Assembly (NCBI GenBank): GCA_028456385.1
Contig: JALNQF010000007.1
Location: 248,001-312,000, forward strand
Reading direction: 5' to 3'
Source of the DNA: Ophiosphaerella korrae
Taxonomy: Eukaryota; Ascomycota; Dothideomycetes; Pleosporales; Phaeosphaeriaceae
DNA length: 64,000 nt
Below are positions 43,023 to 56,017 of this stretch, piece by piece. How positions within the stretch are numbered: position 1 is the first letter of the stretch; every line of letters begins with the position of its first letter. A program made the position numbers and the translations under genes. The notes beneath the pieces were generated by a model. That model made no database searches and was not told where the DNA came from. It worked only from the letters and a program-made list of their open reading frames with translations.

Positions 43023-46000
43023 TTAGAAGCAGTTGAGTGTGCCTTTCTTTTTGCCCTTCTTTTGGGCATCGTTGAGGGCTGCCATGCGGGCTTCGAGATG
43101 GGCGCGTTCTGCTTCGACGCGGAGGCGAGCGTTGCGTTCTTCTTCAACAGCTTGTAGTGAATGCCGGGCGGCGCTGCGCTCTTTGCGCATGACGTTGAGT
43201 TCTTCTTCGAGGCCATTGCACTTCTTCCTATACTGATCGAGGTCCGTCTTTGTCTTTGTGTTGGAAGCTTCAAGGTCTGTCAGGGCATCCTCAAGCGTGG
43301 CCGTTAGCTGTTTCTCAGCAAACAGATGTTTCTCGATAGTGCGAATACGAGCTTCTTGATCCTCGACCAGTTGGGCATGGGCGATGTCTTTGCTTTGGTG
43401 ACGAGAGGTAGGAGGCGATGGCCCGGTTGTCTGCTGAGGAGGCGGGCTCCCAGGAGGTAACGGTGGAAGAGGAATGGCAGGCGGTGGAGATGGTAAAGAG
43501 GTGTGTGCTGTGCTCTTGCGTGCGTTTGAATTATTTGAGTTGGAACGCTGAAGGTCTTCTCGAGGATCGATAGAACCACGAACAGAATTGCGCTTTGCAT
43601 CGACAAGTTGCGACTAATTTTGTTAGCAAGAATTTGCATGCTGTTCATGTGTAACTCACCTCAAGAAGAGCGATCTTGATGCGGGACTCTTGTACTTCTC
43701 TCTCAAGCGACTCGCTATGAACTATTGCGTCTTGGAGCTCTCGGCTCTTTTCCGTTTGGAGGGCGGAGAGACGATTGTTCGCCATCTCATGTTGATCCCA
43801 ATTCTGATTGAGTTGCTCCTCAAGTTCCTCCACCAGTCGAGTACTCTTGCGCTCCTTCTCACTGACCAATTCAAGTTCCTTTAAGGTTTCTGCGTTGATC
43901 AATTCAAACTCCTTCAGATTTTCTTTGAGGCTACCAATGGTAGCAGTAGACTCGGCAAGTTCCTGCCTCGCCGTCTGAAGCTCACTAATAGCTTCGTCCA
44001 TCTTGATTGAGATGGACTTTCGCTCTTCTATTAGTGCCTCGATATGAGACTGCACTTTGCTGATATCTGTCTCTTGACCAAGGACTGTCGATATGCCCTT
44101 CAGCAGGGTGTCCATTTCGCTCTTTGCCTTCGAGAGATCGGCTTCGAGGGAAGTCGCAGAAGCCTTGTGGGCCGTGAGTTCAGTAGTCAGCTTTTCTAGG
44201 TCAGCAGCGTGTGACTTTTGTAATGAGTCCATGCCTTGCTGATGATATTCAATGGCAGACTTGTGTTCCTCGATCTGCCTCTCAAGGTTAGAGACCAAAG
44301 ACCGATGAGTCTCAAGTTCCTTTTCTGTGAGCGCCCTGGCTTCAGCATCTTCTTCAATCTGCCGAATAATGTCTGAATGAGATTCTTCAAGTTCAGCAAG
44401 TCGGGTAGCGTTGCTAACTGCAGTCGCTCTGTGTTCATCAACTTGTGCTTGTAGGGCAGCAGTAAGCTCCGCGTGCTTCAGCCTTTCGTTCTCCAAAGCA
44501 GCTTGAGCCTCGATACCTCTGGTGTTTTCTAGGATGGCTAAGCGAGACGCATGATCCGCCTCAAGCTGCTGTTTGGCTAGCTCCAGCTTTTCAACCTTCT
44601 CAAGGTGTTGCTTCTCTAAGACCTTGGCGGCTTCAATAGCTTCAATATGCTTAGCTTGCCACAGCGCCACCTCATCAGCGAGTGTGGTAAGCTCTTCGCC
44701 GCGGCTCGCATCATAATCCGCACTATCCGCAGAGGCTCCTTGAGTATGAGAAGCCTGCCGTGGAGACAGGGGTTCGTCATCCAAGGCCCGAGTTGAGGTC
44801 TTAAGACTGGCGATTTGCTCCTGTAGCTCGAGTTCTCGTTGGGTATGCGAGTCCTTGAGCTCTTTGATATGCTCCTCGTTCTGCTTCATCTGATCCTGCA
44901 TGGTGGCGACTATTGAGATGTCGAGTGGGGATGAGGCTTTCAAGCTAGATCGTTCCTTGGCCAAACCAGTAATCAGTGTCATTTTTCCTTCCATCTCTTT
45001 TCGAACTGTGGCGACCTCCGCCTCCAAAGATTGGATTCGTTCTGTCTTCGAGTGAAGTTCTGACATAATCGTATTTAAGTTTGCGTCGAAATTGTGAATG
45101 GAATCAGGCTCCTCTTCGAACGTTTCAAGGGCCATATTTCGAAGAGATGCAAAAGCACGGTTTGATCTATCGTTGGCAAGAACTGCTTGACTGGACTTTC
45201 GGCGGATCATGTGAAGCGAAGGCGAGGTTGGGCGTGTCATGTGAGCCTTGGTCACCTCTGACTTGAGTTCTTCCACATAATCTAGCGTATCTTGATGTTC
45301 TTCTTGCAACTCCGAATAGGTTTGTTGCAGCTTGGTCAGGCTCTCTTCTTTCTCCGTGTTGAGGATCTTGAGTGCCTCAAGCTCACGGGACAAAAGATTA
45401 CTCGAGTGAGGTGGAGCCTGCTCGGCTTGCTCGCGATTATCCTCTGTCTCTTCGGCTGGCAAATCAGCGTCGTCAGATTCCGCTTGAGCTAGTTCAGCAG
45501 AAAGGGTTTGTGATGACGAAAGATCTCCATCTTGGAGCTTGTGTCCATTCACACTCTCGTGGTGACGTGCTTCATCAACTGTATCTTGAAGAGCAGCCAA
45601 AGTAAGTAGGGCTTCTTGGTATTTGCTGGCTAGGCGCTCATGGTCTTGTAAAGTAGTCTCATGTTCAACACGCAGGTCGAAAAGCTCTTGAGTGACAGAC
45701 TCCAGTTTGTCGTGGACAAATCGAGATTGCGCTGGGTTAGATGGTCCATCTAAAGCATTTCCATTAGACATTCCGTTGACAGGGGTTGTTTGTATGTCGG
45801 AACCGGCATCCGATTCGATCCCTCTCTTCTTGAGAGGTGTTGCACCAGCCGTAGACGGGCGTTCACCATCGGGCTCCTCTGCGATAGCGTCCACACTAGT
45901 ACTAAAATGATGAGTGTTTTCGCTGGACGCACGATGCTCCAGCTGAGGTCGCTTCTCGACGAATGGATCGCTGATTTTCTTTGAGTGACCATTTACAAAC

Positions 46001-48342
46001 GTTTCCTCGTTCTTTGCATCTGCTTGGCGCATGGTGTCCAGTTCGTAGAGCAGGTTATCTAATTTACCGATGCTGCGCTGTCGCTCGACAACATGCTTCA
46101 GGCGCTCAATTTCTCGACTCATGATCTCAACCTCCTGCTCATTCTCTGCAAGGCGCTCTTCTAATGTTGAGATATACTCTTCACAACTCGACTCGTTCTC
46201 GCGGGCTTTCTGAAGTTTGTCGCGCAGTTCCGAGATGGTATTGTCATTCCTCTCGATTCCATTCGCAGAGTTGTCGATTTGATGTTCCAGAGACTTAACA
46301 TACTCCTCATTACTGACATCTCGGTCCATTGCCTTCTGGATGCGAGCTTGCATCTGTTGATTTTGACTTTCCAGGATTGCAATGCGGGTCTCTTTCTCAA
46401 GAAGATCGCTCTCGTTGGCAGATAGACTGGACCGAGTGTTGGACAGAGAGGATTCTAATGTTTGAATGGTCTTCTCATATTCGAGTACCACTGACTCAAC
46501 GGCTTCGGCAAAAGAGTTGGATCGTTTTAGTCGCTCGAGTGCTGAGTCACCGATAGCGTCTTTGAGCATCGGGGTGTCTGCGTCCTTGTCATCTCGCGCC
46601 TTGGTGATTTCGGTTATAAGTTTTGCATGGCGAGCACTTAAAGCATTATAATTTTCTTGAACATCAAGGAGCTGGTTTTGGAGCTCCATTTCGCGTTCTT
46701 CCAGTCGTTCGTTGCGCTCCTGTGAGCCACCCTTTTTCCGATCCGTGCGCTCGGACAAACGAATCTGATCACGTAGGAATTGAATTTCGGCGCGCAGGCG
46801 GTCAATAGATGCCTGCTTATCACTATCATCGTGGACTTGTTGGATCTGTGGCTTCACCTGAATAGCACGGGCGCGTTGGGCGTATTGCACGGTATTGAGC
46901 GTCTCGCTGAGATGGAACTCTGCAGGGTTCACACAAGCTATCATGTAAGTAATAGCGTTGCCGCCAAGAGAGTCTTGCAGAAGACGAGTAAGCCTAGAGT
47001 CGCGATAAGAGACGTAAGATCCGCTGGAACGAGACGAGAGCTGCGAGATGACCTTGCCGAGACTTGCGAGCCCAGCGTTGATGGAGATACCTTCTTTGGC
47101 CCGCTCGCCTTGAGCCTGTGTGTTCTTGAGTCGCTCACTGCCCGCGAGATCTACAAAGTGCAATTTGCTATCGACCGTGATCCAATTATCAGTTGAACCA
47201 GACATCATTTCAATTGGAACCGAGCGACGCTTTTCGCGATTTGAGAGGGGCGTTGAGGACGCTTTCTTTTGCACCAAGTTGAGACTGAACACTGCGTGAG
47301 AACGCGACGACTTGGCGTTGACGGCGGTGGCATCTGTCTGGCGAATTGCGGACCCAAAATTGAGTGCATTTAAGAGATCTTCGGTCGAGCTGATAGTCTT
47401 TTGTGTGAGGCCGGTCAGAAGAATGCGGCCGCGGTCTTCGCGAATGGTGACTGGGGGGCGTTCGTTAAGTGGTGTGTTTTCGGGAAGGAGCAGGTCCCGC
47501 AGTTGCTCGTTGTAGATCTGGTGCACTAAGTCAATATGCAGACGCTCTCCACGCTGACCACAGATTTCTTACCTCGACGTAGGTTGCTCTCAGCTGCCAA
47601 TTCTTGTTGGCAGACGACTTGCTGCCGAGAGATGGCATTCCAATCCCAGACAGGCGGGAGGGGGTGCGTATGCCTGAGCCTGTTGGCCGGATGCTTGGCC
47701 CCTCCAGTTTCTCGAATAGTGTTTGCGCAGCGCGAGGAATGATACCTGGTTGCAGTCAGCGATCCTTCGTGTGCATCGCGAGTCGCACACATACCCATGA
47801 TCTCCGTGTCTGCCTGGTCGCGGGGGCCGGTGGTGCCCATGGTATACGACTTGCCGGCACCAGACTGGCCGTATGCCAGGATGGAGACATTATAGCCCTG
47901 CATGAAGGAATTGACGCTGTCTACCACGTAATCGAAGACGCCCTCCTGGTCGATGTCCTCACCGAAGACGCGGTCGAATATGAACATTTTGCGCCCGCCC
48001 GAGCCATCCACGGCGAGGCTCGAGGGCGAGGTGACGTGACACGACGGGGCGCGAAATCGCTGGGGGATGAGCTCGAAGCCCGGGTCGCCAGGCTTGAGGG
48101 GAGGGCGCACGCGAACGGCTGGAGGGGCAGTGGTTAGAGAGGGTCGCTGGTGCCTGGTGCAGTGCGTACATACCGACTTTGACGGCCGTCTTGCTGCTCT
48201 CGTCATCAGAGGCCCTGCTGCCTCCACCATGCTTGCTACTCATGCTCAGGCGACTGGAGCTGCGGTTGGAGCGTATCATGGCGCTCATCGGCCTCGGCAC
48301 GCCCACGCTCGGCGGCGACGCTGGGGGTGAGGCGGCGGCCAT
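43023..48342 (-). CDS. N-terminal-motor kinesin with long coiled-coil tail (KIF4-like)
   Basis: Microtubule motor of about 1704 residues. The motor domain spans about residues 55-430. It has P-loop GQSGAGKSYTMG (from G140), the YVEIYNEQLRDLL block, switch I NAKSSRSHAVF and switch II HFVDLAGSERL, followed by a neck near QYAQRARAIQVKP. Nearly 1100 residues of coiled coil follow, with Glu/Leu/Gln heptads and a Ser/Pro break, then a Pro-rich stretch (PPPAIPLPPLPPGSPPP) and a final coiled coil ending in a Lys-rich GKKKGTLNCF tail. Exons: 48342-48174, 48118-47795, 47745-47573, 47517-43660 and 43613-43023. The fourth exon's acceptor was set by the kinesin EIYNE motif. N-terminal motor and length suggest kinesin-4/KIF4 or a related family, but subfamily is not settled. 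Confidence 0.92.
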
Positions 48343-51300
48343 GAAGTGTGCGGCAAACGGCGGCGCCGTAGATTGCGGTCGTGATTGTGCGCGCAGTCGC
48401 GGGTGGTGGTTCGGGGAGTCGCTGGGCGGGAGGAATAATTAGGATTAGATTTGGGCCGGGATAGCGATGGACTGGCGATTGCTGGTGGGCCACATGTATG
48501 TGCGACTGCAGCGACAGCGCGTGCGGTATCGATTTAGGCTGTGTGCAGGGCAGCCACTCACGCTCAGGCAGGCGACGCACAGGTCGCAGGTGAATGGGGG
48601 GAGCGGTATTTTGTGTCTTTTGCTGTAGACTAGGGACTATGGGAGATAGCGGTGCAACACAGTGGCTATCTAATGGAATGAATAAGAGAGAAAAAGCGCT
48701 GCACCGGCTGCGCATGCAGCGCACACCCCTGGGTCCTGGCCATTCATTCTCCGCACAGCCCTCAGGAGAAGAGGCGCGTACGCACAGGCTCTCGCCACAC
48801 AGGCAGACCCCTGTCGCCAGCCATGGGGCGCCCGCACCGGCACCACTCCTTCACCGGGACCATACAGCTTGAGACCCTGATGCTGCCCTGCAATCGTGCT
48901 GAATGGTGGTTGGAATTATTAATTACACCCGCCATGGTAGTATCAGCTAGGCCTGCCGTGTACCATGTATGCACCAACACAGCACACACAGGCACTCGCC
49001 TACCGCACGATAATTCCTCACGATTACCAATGCCGCACAATCCTCATTCCCTGGGCCATTTCATCTGTGCGAGTGCTACTGCTCCGGCCCGAACGTGTGC
49101 ATGTGCATGCGTTTACATATCCCCTGAGAGGCTAGCTTCTTTGCGCCATGCGCTAGCCCGTCCAACTGCATTTGGCTTCACTACGCTCCCACAGACACCC
49201 AGACATCAAAGTCAATCCACCACATCAGTGCTTGCTTTCGTCTACTGTCACACCACGCCTCACTCCAGCTGTGGCCTTGGCCCGTCCATCGCCCACCACC
49301 ACCCATCAAACCTGGCAATAGATGGACATGATGGACATGTAATTCGGCATGCATACCGCATTTCCATGCCCTCTGCATTCTCATCTTGCGTTACTTAATT
49401 TCACCACGACTCGTTGCACCACCTTCGACTCGCGTCTATGTTCGTCTTTCCCCCGAAGCAGTTCATGGCGTGTTTCAAGCACTGTCAATCTCGCCACCCA
49501 CTCTCCTGAACTTACCAAGCATCCTCGACAGTGATCACAGCTGCAGCCCACTATGTCCACATGCGGTCGCTAGAACCATCACACAGTGGAGTAATAACTG
49601 ATTCATCCTCAGGTGCCGTTGGCCTGGTCCCTGTTGTGCATGAGCGTTGTTGGCACAACTTGCAACCCGAGCATAACTTCGATATCTTTTGTTCCTAACT
49701 CTCTGCTGCCCAGTGGCCTTCCTTCGCTTCTAGTGGTGGCTGGTAAACCTCCGCGGCAATCAAGCCTGGTAGCGAGAACCAGAAAGATGCAGCCTCCGGC
49801 TGTCGCCAAAACTCTCTCCAATAATGACAGAAACCTTACGTCCTCGCATTCCCTGCGCGGTTGCTGGTGCTACATTCGCGTCATAAATCGGCGAATAATC
49901 GTCGTATGCCCTACAAAATGCCCTACGGAATGCCCTGCAACCTGCATGCTACGATTGGTCGTTGGGCTCTAGTGTGCTTCTTAGACGTCGCCCCTCATTT
50001 TCTATCCTACATGCGTTCACTTACACTTGCCGGCAAATGGCTGCAGAATCTCACGCACCCCCAGATACAATTGTCGGTCCGGAGATCCTTGGCAACGAAC
50101 GTTGCATTAGTTACAAAGTATAATCCTGATGCGTATGTATACACGCGTTGTGCGTCGCCATGATAGCTCCGATTCGTCACGGGGCATATATGAGAGGAGG
50201 ATCCTCAAAAACAAATTTCGTTATGCAGGAGCGTCTTCAAACGATTCACTGGCCGAGGTTGGAATGCCTAGGTTGGATGCCATGTGCTGGTGGGTCTCCC
50301 GCCTCTCCCGTTTTCGGTTCCGGGATCCTAGTGCAGCATGTCCACCTCAACTCTCATCCTCGATTTACTCCATGGATGTTGACGTCAAGACATGGATGTA
50401 AAACACCTCAGACGTCCGCAAACTTGCCGGTACAATGCTTCCTACTTTTGTCTTAGTATATAAACCTGTCAAGCACACGTGTTTTCCGCTCAAATCTCCT
50501 TGCGCACACCCTCGGCGCAATTCCAAGTTGCTCTGGCAAAGCACGTACCATGTGTGTGTGGATGTGTCAATCAGAACGACTTTCATGTCACATAATTACC
50601 TGCTGGTGACTTTGACCTGACAGGATTAGCACGACGGGGCAATCGATTACCAGGAGAGAGCGGGAAACCCATGTACATCATTCGTGTTCATTGCGACATT
50701 AGCCTGCACATGAGAGAAAATAAACCTCACCAAGCTGAAAGCTGACTCAAGTCACACCCAGGTGTCGCCCTAAGGATGTCAGACCCATCCGCTAATTGCA
50801 AAAATTAGGGCTCCAATCAACTGTCGTTGAAACGAAACAGATCTTCAACGGCAGTACATCCGTGCTACAGATCTGAAGCTTGTCGGATACCATAAGAGAC
50901 TAGCATCTGCAGCCCCCGGCTATGGCTGTTTCACTCCCAAGACAGGATTCTAAGGCATCACTTTATCCGGGATACAATCAACCTCATATTCACACCTTAT
51001 CGAGCCCAGATCGTTCCACAATCTTGTCGCCCGCAGTGGTTCCACCACAGAGGGATGCGGGAAACAGTGTAATCAAGATTTTTGCGCTCGACCTGCCTGT
51101 TCTTACACCGTCCCATCATACTGGCTCCACAGCAAAAGGTCACGCAATGGTTAAAAATTGCCGAAACAACCAATTGCGAGCCGCCTTAGATCGTACCGTG
51201 GAAATTTAAGTCCTGCTTTTTCACTAAGCTGCACCACCAGTTGTCAGACGACTGTCAACCTGTCAGTGACGAAGCTCTAGTTCCAACTGCGTTCGAGTTC

Positions 51301-52155
51301 GCCCCACTTAGCACCGCCGTGCCCCGAGACGCTATCATAGATACTGGCTGGTGCAAGACTTCCGGGCACGTGGCCTTTGTGATGGCTTGATACGAGGAGG
51401 ATGTGCATCACATTGCGCAAATAATTAGTGTATCTACTAACCAGCTACAGTATACTATCGTATTACACGGTACGTATTTCCTTCTCAGCATAGTTGGCTT
51501 TGGCATGGCAAGGCTCTTTACTTCCGAAGCATGTTGCGAAATTCATACGCTTTACACTCGATCCAAATTCGACAGCCATCGTTTGAGATCAACAGACGCG
51601 CGCCAATTGCTGCAAAAATATATATATAAACACTTGATAATATTGTAATACACAATACACTAAAAAAGCTTATTGCGTAGCACCAATCCAACATTCCTAA
51701 TTCCAACCCCAAACGCCTCACACAACGTCTCTCCACCTTTCTTACACTCAACACAACCATCTCGAACTCCATAACCACACCAAATCTCACTCACTACCGT
51801 ATGCCCTCGATCCCGCGCGACGTCGATTTAGAAGTTGGAGCTTGCAAGGAAACCCAGTCGATTATGAGATGCGTAGTGTTACACAACATCCCCTAGCCCA
51901 TTCTCGGCGCCACATCTAAACTTAGCACAACATTCATGCGCGGCGAAATCATGCAGTCTGGCAACCCGAACTTCCGAACGGAGAAGCGGAAAATGCGGAA
52001 TGGAAGGCTGAGAATGTGGGGTGCGTGGCGTTTGTAGACAAAGTAGCGCAATAAGCAAGTTGCTCTAGAAAGTTTGTGTTGAGATTTCGGATATGCATAG
52101 ACTTTGCGCGTAAGTGTTGGCGATCTGTCTACGCCCAATTATGTGGTGCGACGTA
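48343..52155. other. long gene-poor region, no intact gene seen
   Basis: About 3.8 kb without a supported gene. It starts with the kinesin promoter. Open frames up to about 190 codons (for example near 48823-49398) are rich in His, Pro, Cys and Thr, and have no domain or splice pattern. Three near-copies of a short tgcccta-type unit occur near 49907-49940. From about 51500 the sequence becomes AT-richer. Confidence 0.45.
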
Positions 52156-52488
52156 TCACCCTGCGCTCGTAGCGGAAGATCGGCGCTGGACATAGACATA
52201 GTGCAGATAAGGGAAGGATGTGCGAAGCTCCGGTGGGAGCGCATGGTGATATGGTTTATGACAGAGCCAGTCCATGAAAACACGCGCGTCATCCTGTTAG
52301 GAGGTAGCCAAGGTTGTATATGCCGTGTGTTGGGCATGGGTTTGGCGATCAATCATGCGTAGCAGGAGGGCGTGGTATCCGTCGTCGTTCTCTTGTAGTC
52401 TGGAAGAATGCTGGCTGACAAACTTATCTGGTGGCATAATGGTCTGGAAACCCCGTACAGATGTGCGACATAGACGGGTTGCTACGGC
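52156..52488 (-). pseudogene. unidentified coding remnant with an internal stop
   Basis: A minus-strand frame reads 63 codons from an AG acceptor-like site at 52489, then TAA (52299-52297), then another 46 codons in the same frame to TGA (52158-52156). The translation looks protein-like throughout: FQTIMPPDKFVSQHSSRLQE, DDGYHALLLRMIDRQTH, DARVFMDWLCHKPYHHA, LRTSFPYLHYVYVQRR. Further stops follow downstream. I cannot name the family. The frame being conserved on both sides of the stop suggests a mutated gene, not chance, but composition by eye is weak proof. Confidence 0.4.
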
Positions 52489-53495
52489 CTATTTTTGCCT
52501 GGGGGGCATAAGCATAGTGAATTAGATGAGAAAATTGTATATTTCGTTCGTTTTGTTGGTAGAAAGGTGGAAACTATTTTATTGCGTCGGTTCCCTTGAT
52601 ATAGGTTTGTTTGCAATGTATTCGCTCCAATTGGCAGTAGGAATATCAGTGAGCTGGAGCTGTGATCATAAGAATGGATACGGAGAATCTTAGTAGTCAT
52701 GTTGCTTCACCGTTTTCACATTTGATGTATTGAATGATATTTATCCCCGTGTGTAGCTAGTTCAGCCTGGTTCATATGTTTATTGTGTCAATCTTATAAC
52801 TGATGGACTGCAGTTCTACACCACATCAAACAACTAAAAAGGTATGGAATATTCAATCAACGTAAATTACGGAGTGCATACTTATATTTTATTTCTGAAC
52901 CTACCACTCAAAGCCTCATGGTGTTGCAGCAATATTTGAATAAAAGAGCCCGGGAGGCTCTCTAAAACTAAGGGAACTTATTTCTGTTTGTGAATAGGGT
53001 GAAATATCTGACGTTCCAGTACCATAGTTCAGTCTTTGTGAGGGCGAAGGATGTGGATAGCACCGAACGGTGCAATAAATAGTAACTAGGGTCATGGAAT
53101 GTAATAGTTTATTACCATGTACTCGTGCTATCTCAACTTAGGACCTTTCGTATATCTAAAAGCATATCATGTTGCCTAAGGTAGTTATCGAAAATGGCTC
53201 CTATTTGTAGATATTCCGTGAGTTGTGTATAGTCTATTCACACTATAAGTAAATCTATCACCCCTACGAGCGTTCTACAGATAGCATTTAGTTGTTTACA
53301 TATTTGAACTTTCGTATCATTACTCTTAACGTTATACATAATAACGGTAGCCTGGTAAACTATTTTCTCGTATCTATGTATAATATAGTATCTACATTAT
53401 ATTGAAGTATTGTCTATACTAACAAGGTCCATCTTTCAACTTTCACACTATTACGAATTTGCACGCCCAGAGCTTGGCTTGTTCCCACTGTATAC
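52489..53495. other. AT-rich gene-free block
   Basis: About 1 kb of markedly AT-rich sequence with many TA dinucleotides and only very short ORFs. No gene or intact mobile element is visible. It lies directly between the unidentified remnant and the broken epoxide hydrolase. Confidence 0.5.
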
Positions 53496-54763
53496 TTAAT
53501 ACCCAAAATTACTAGGCACAATCTTATAACACTCTCCACCCTTACCAAACATATTCTGCAAATCATCGACAATGACATCAGGTCTTTCCCACGCAGCAAA
53601 ATGCCGGCCCTTTTCATTTTCGCTTTCATATACCACAGGGCCTAAGCCATCATTAGCGTCTCATACCTCAACTTGAAGACATGTGACTGACCCAGTGTCT
53701 TTCCCCAAATCCTCAGGACAACGGAAAGTTCACAAGGGAAGTGCGCCAACCCCAATTTCACCCCTCCAACCCATTGACTCGCACGATCTCTATCAGGGAT
53801 CTTCTCTGTTGGATTGTGTTGTGCTTCGTAATATATTCTGACATGAGCATTGGGACCCGCTGTGCTGAACCAATAGATGCTGACCCATGTCAAGATCTCG
53901 TCATCTGTCTAAGGATACCCATCAGTCCAGTCTATCAGCTTTTCGTAAATCCAAGCGAGTAGCGCCACCGGGCTATCTGCGGGGGCGTGAGAAACCGTCT
54001 GGGGCTTTGTTAACTGTAGTTATCGGTAGCCTTGGCCCTGGTCTGTAAGCCACTCACTCCGCTGAATGCCTTTGGTTTCTGCTTCGGCGTATGATGTGAT
54101 GGTGTGTTGGAGCGCGAGAGCTGGCTGTGAGGTAAATTTTGGTGGACATGCGCGTACCATGTTGATATGGCTCGCGAGTACATGGGTTGGGTATAAGATG
54201 CCCATGATTCTTGTGATGTAGAAACCCCAATCGCCGCCTTTTGTGACGTACTTCTCATACTCAAGATCTTGCATGAGACAATGGCATGTTTCTGCGTATT
54301 GGGATAGTGCAAACCCGGGCTTGGTAATCCGCTGGCTGAAGCCAAAATTCGGTAATGATGGCGCTACAATGTGGAATGCAGGCTTTTCACTTGTCTCACC
54401 AGATTCTAGGAGCGGCAGAAGTTTGCTGACCTCGATGAAAGACCCTGACCATCCGTGGCAGAACAGTAGCGGAATAGCATTTGGGTTCGAGTTCTTTTTA
54501 TGTACGAAATGGACATCGATATTGCCGAACTCGTGTACAATCACTGTCTTTCGATAATTGGGAAGAGCATTTAGCTCCGACTCTGCCTTACGCCAATCAA
54601 ATTTCTTCTCCCAGTGATCCGCCAGTCGCTTGACATCAACCAATGGAGAGCCATAAGGCCACTGGTCTGTTGTGTCAAGCTCGTCAGGATAATCCGTATC
54701 CAATAGCTTTCTCTTTAACTTTTCGATGGCAGATCCAGGAACCGATATGGTGTATGGTACGGG
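53496..54763 (-). pseudogene. epoxide hydrolase, broken by two in-frame stops
   Basis: The frame resembles microsomal-type epoxide hydrolases, alpha/beta-hydrolase enzymes that open epoxides to diols. Readable parts are an N-terminal EHN-like segment (ISVPGSAIEKLKRKLL), the oxyanion region FCHGWSGSFIE, the nucleophile GGDWGFY, the cap region, and the C-terminal [11 protein letters not shown] with the catalytic His. The frame is interrupted by TAA at 54022-54020 (between GQGYR and LQLTKPQT) and TAG at 53911-53909 (between TDGYP and TDDEILTW, where relatives have Trp). An intron at 53691-53642 joins TLG to PVVYESE. The start is unresolved: an in-frame TAG sits just before 54763, possibly an intron acceptor. 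The usual HGWPGS Pro is Ser here. Sequence on both sides of each stop stays in frame and family-like, so decay looks recent. Confidence 0.75.
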
Positions 54764-56017
54764 CTAGGATGACGTTCTGTCTGAGAAAAATATTTGTTGT
54801 CGTCAAGGATGAAATGAGAAAACAAAAGCCTGCTGTAAAAAATCGAGATTCATGAGTTGATGGCTCGATCTCTAAAGCTATATCTTTCGTACCCCTCAAT
54901 GGTATTTCAAAGCACTTGACATTATAAAGCTGTTAGCAGCATTTCCCCACGGAAAACATATCTGATCGCCAAGCGTGAGCAAGTAGGTGCATGAAATAAT
55001 GCTTACTCATAGAATTATATCACTTAGTTATGTCGAATGGATTTTGCCCTCTCTCCATATATACACAGTTGATGTTTGTTAGTGCCCTGAGACTACTATC
55101 TTGAGGGAACTTTCCACTTGCAGACAACCATGATACTGGCATTTGACAAGCGCTGAAAAACCCATTGTGCAATATATTGTGCAAAGCAATATTGATCAGC
55201 ATGGGAGATGCGATGTGCGATCCTGCTCGCTGACGTAGCTGCCTAATACCCAAACATCGGCTGAACATCAAACACATCTAATCTACTAATAAGAGTGCAT
55301 AGAATGAATACACATAGTTTCTATATGAGACCGCAAGAGCCTCAAATTGGATTCTCACAACTCGTAATTGCGCTATTGCACAATCTGTTATCCCGAAGAA
55401 AGGAGGAACTTATACTTGCTCGCTGTTCTTGAAATCTTGGATGTACTGTCGCATAATCAGGTGTAATTCGAGTAATATGGAAGATATCGTGAGAGTGCTA
55501 GATAGGGGCACAACTACCTGAGGCATTGTATCAGTACTTGGTGTGATTGTAAGGTGAGCCCCTACCGGTCAGCCCGAAATAGAGTGCACGGGCCTTGGCT
55601 TCGGGGTGCCTGGAACAGTCTGTGAGGGGCAATTGTTTCTCAAGCCTTCACTTTGGACCTTTGTAAAGGCTGCAATCACTAAAAGTTAGAAGTATGATTT
55701 CACAGAACATGTACCTAATGTTGCTCAAAGAGCTGCTGCTGCTGCTCTAGTATTCCAGACTTTGTAGACTACCCCGGCCCTTCCGCCGGGGGGCCGGACC
55801 ATGCATTAGAAGAGCCAGGAACTAACAAGTAGTGTGCCTCGTTCTAGCCTCCGCCACAATAATACGAGAGGTGTGCCTGCATGTGTTGCGAGCAACAATA
55901 AGATGGCGGTCGTGACCGGATGGTCTACGGGTTGGCAGCAACCTACCTTCTCTTGGTCCATCACTCATCATATTGTCCTGTCATTTCCATTGCTACTATA
56001 CGTGTTGGCGCCATACG
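54764..56017. other. gene-poor stretch, no gene seen
   Basis: About 1.25 kb between the epoxide hydrolase remnant and the next gene. It is AT-rich up to about 55500. A minus-strand frame at 55020-55277 of 85 codons has no recognisable motif. No gene is supported. Confidence 0.4.

Noticed and set aside
48823..49398. A 191-codon plus-strand frame upstream of the kinesin gene
   Set aside because: His/Pro/Thr/Cys-rich composition, no domain and no plausible exon partners. Probably chance.
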